The translations under genes and the position numbers were made by a program. A DNA stretch of 64,000 nt from Anas platyrhynchos (Eukaryota; Chordata; Aves; Anseriformes; Anatidae): the NCBI RefSeq assembly GCF_047663525.1, contig NC_092593.1:25074501-25138500 (forward strand), written 5' to 3'. Of this stretch, positions 63,197 to 64,000 are shown piece by piece. Position 1 is the stretch's first letter. Each line of letters begins with the position of its first letter. Below the pieces are notes generated by a model. That model searched no databases. It was not told the origin of the DNA and saw only the letters and a program-made list of their open reading frames with translations.

Positions 63197-64000
63197 GTAA
63201 GTGTAAACTGCACCTTCTTTTGTCGCCAGTAAGTGCTGAAGGGTATAACGCTCAGAGCAGGAGTGTTTCTGGGCTCAGGTGTGGGAGAAGGGTGGGCAGC
63301 CCCTAGCACTACCCAGTAAGTGCAGGGGTTAAAAGGTAGTGTGGGCTCTCGTTCGTGTTCACTGTCTGTTTGTACAGGCCTCCTAAACTCTGCAAATACC
63401 TCCTTTTTGTTGTTGTTTTCATTTTTAAACAGTTGTTCTTGGTGTTCAGTTAGCACCTGGAAATGCTTACCAGTGGACTCTGTTGTGCCAATCCCAACAC
63501 AAGCGTGCTCAGGACGGTTTCCTCTCTGCCAGCCGTAACTACTGGTTTTGCTGCTTGGTTGAAACAGGGCTGGATGGCTTGTCTTGATGACCTCCAGGTC
63601 AGGCAGTCAGGATGCAGAGCTCAGGCCGTTATCCTGCTCAGGAAGTAGCACTCACCCCTTTCAGTGTCTTACAGAGGATCTTGATCCATGGTAGAAGTCA
63701 ATCGAGCACACCCTTTAGGTGATTTAGGTGATTCCTGTGGTCCCTATCTAAGATGAAGAAAGTGTGATCTGGATGCAGTTTGCACATATGTCGGAAATGC
63801 AGGTGCAAGCCAGATGAAGCAGTCACAGATCCCAACCCCTCTTTTGCCTCTGTGCTGCCTGATGTGCAGCTGATGTGTTCGTTAGCTGGGCATGTAAACG
63901 GGCAGCAGCCCAAGCTGGGGGACAGGGGAAACAGTATGCTGCAACGGCTTTGGGCTACAGTCTGAAGGGGTGGGTGGGGAAATAAGTCAGTTCTTCAGTC
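63197..64000 (+). other. UBE2E3: UBE2E3 intron 3, to the window edge
   Basis: Non-coding; nothing else recognised. The intron continues past the end of the window, so it is at least 23.8 kb long. Confidence 0.75.

Noticed and set aside
63560..63605. GGCTGGATGGC...GATGACCTCCAGGTC resembling the CR1 sense 3' end
   Set aside because: Only about 30 bp match, and the terminal repeat is absent.

Overview
This is a vertebrate nuclear genome window, most likely from a bird. Both mobile-element clues are avian or sauropsid in type: CR1 LINE 3' ends and a solo LTR that I recognise from bird genomes. The flanks are AT-rich, and there is one sharp CpG island. There are no operons, bacterial genes, tRNA, rRNA or CRISPR. 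Most long open frames here are chance frames in non-coding DNA or multi-frame openness in GC-rich DNA.

The one gene I can name with confidence is UBE2E3, a ubiquitin-conjugating enzyme of the UBE2E family, on the + strand. Its 5' part is present: a CpG-island promoter (about 35.56-37.32 kb), a non-coding first exon ending at a strong donor (36611/36612), the first coding exon (ATG at 37753, coding to 37946), and a 51-nt second coding exon (40120-40170). Splicing these gives residues 1-81 plus two bases of codon 82. The UBC core with the catalytic cysteine is not in the window, so intron 3 runs from 40171 past the right edge.

Region by region: 1-35 kb is a gene desert upstream of UBE2E3 with microsatellites, a C2H2 zinc-finger relic (22.8 kb), an ERV solo LTR (23385-23958), a MIR-like SINE core (25.5 kb), a CR1 3' end (28.2 kb) and an unclassified GC-richer block (12.8-13.5 kb). 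At 34.88-35.11 kb, on the minus strand and divergent from UBE2E3, there is an exon-like open segment with plausible splice sites and no recognised homology. From 35.5 to 37.3 kb is the CpG island. From 37 to 64 kb is the UBE2E3 gene body, mostly intron 3, with one long ancient CR1 copy (about 48.29-49.19 kb), GC-rich patches, an 18-bp perfect palindrome and a candidate microexon.

Main limits: no alignment or transcript data could be used. Transcription starts, the TE family names, the divergent exon and the microexon are inferences from motifs and memory. I saw no clear sign of a wholly new multi-gene system. The best candidate for something undescribed is the divergent minus-strand exon.
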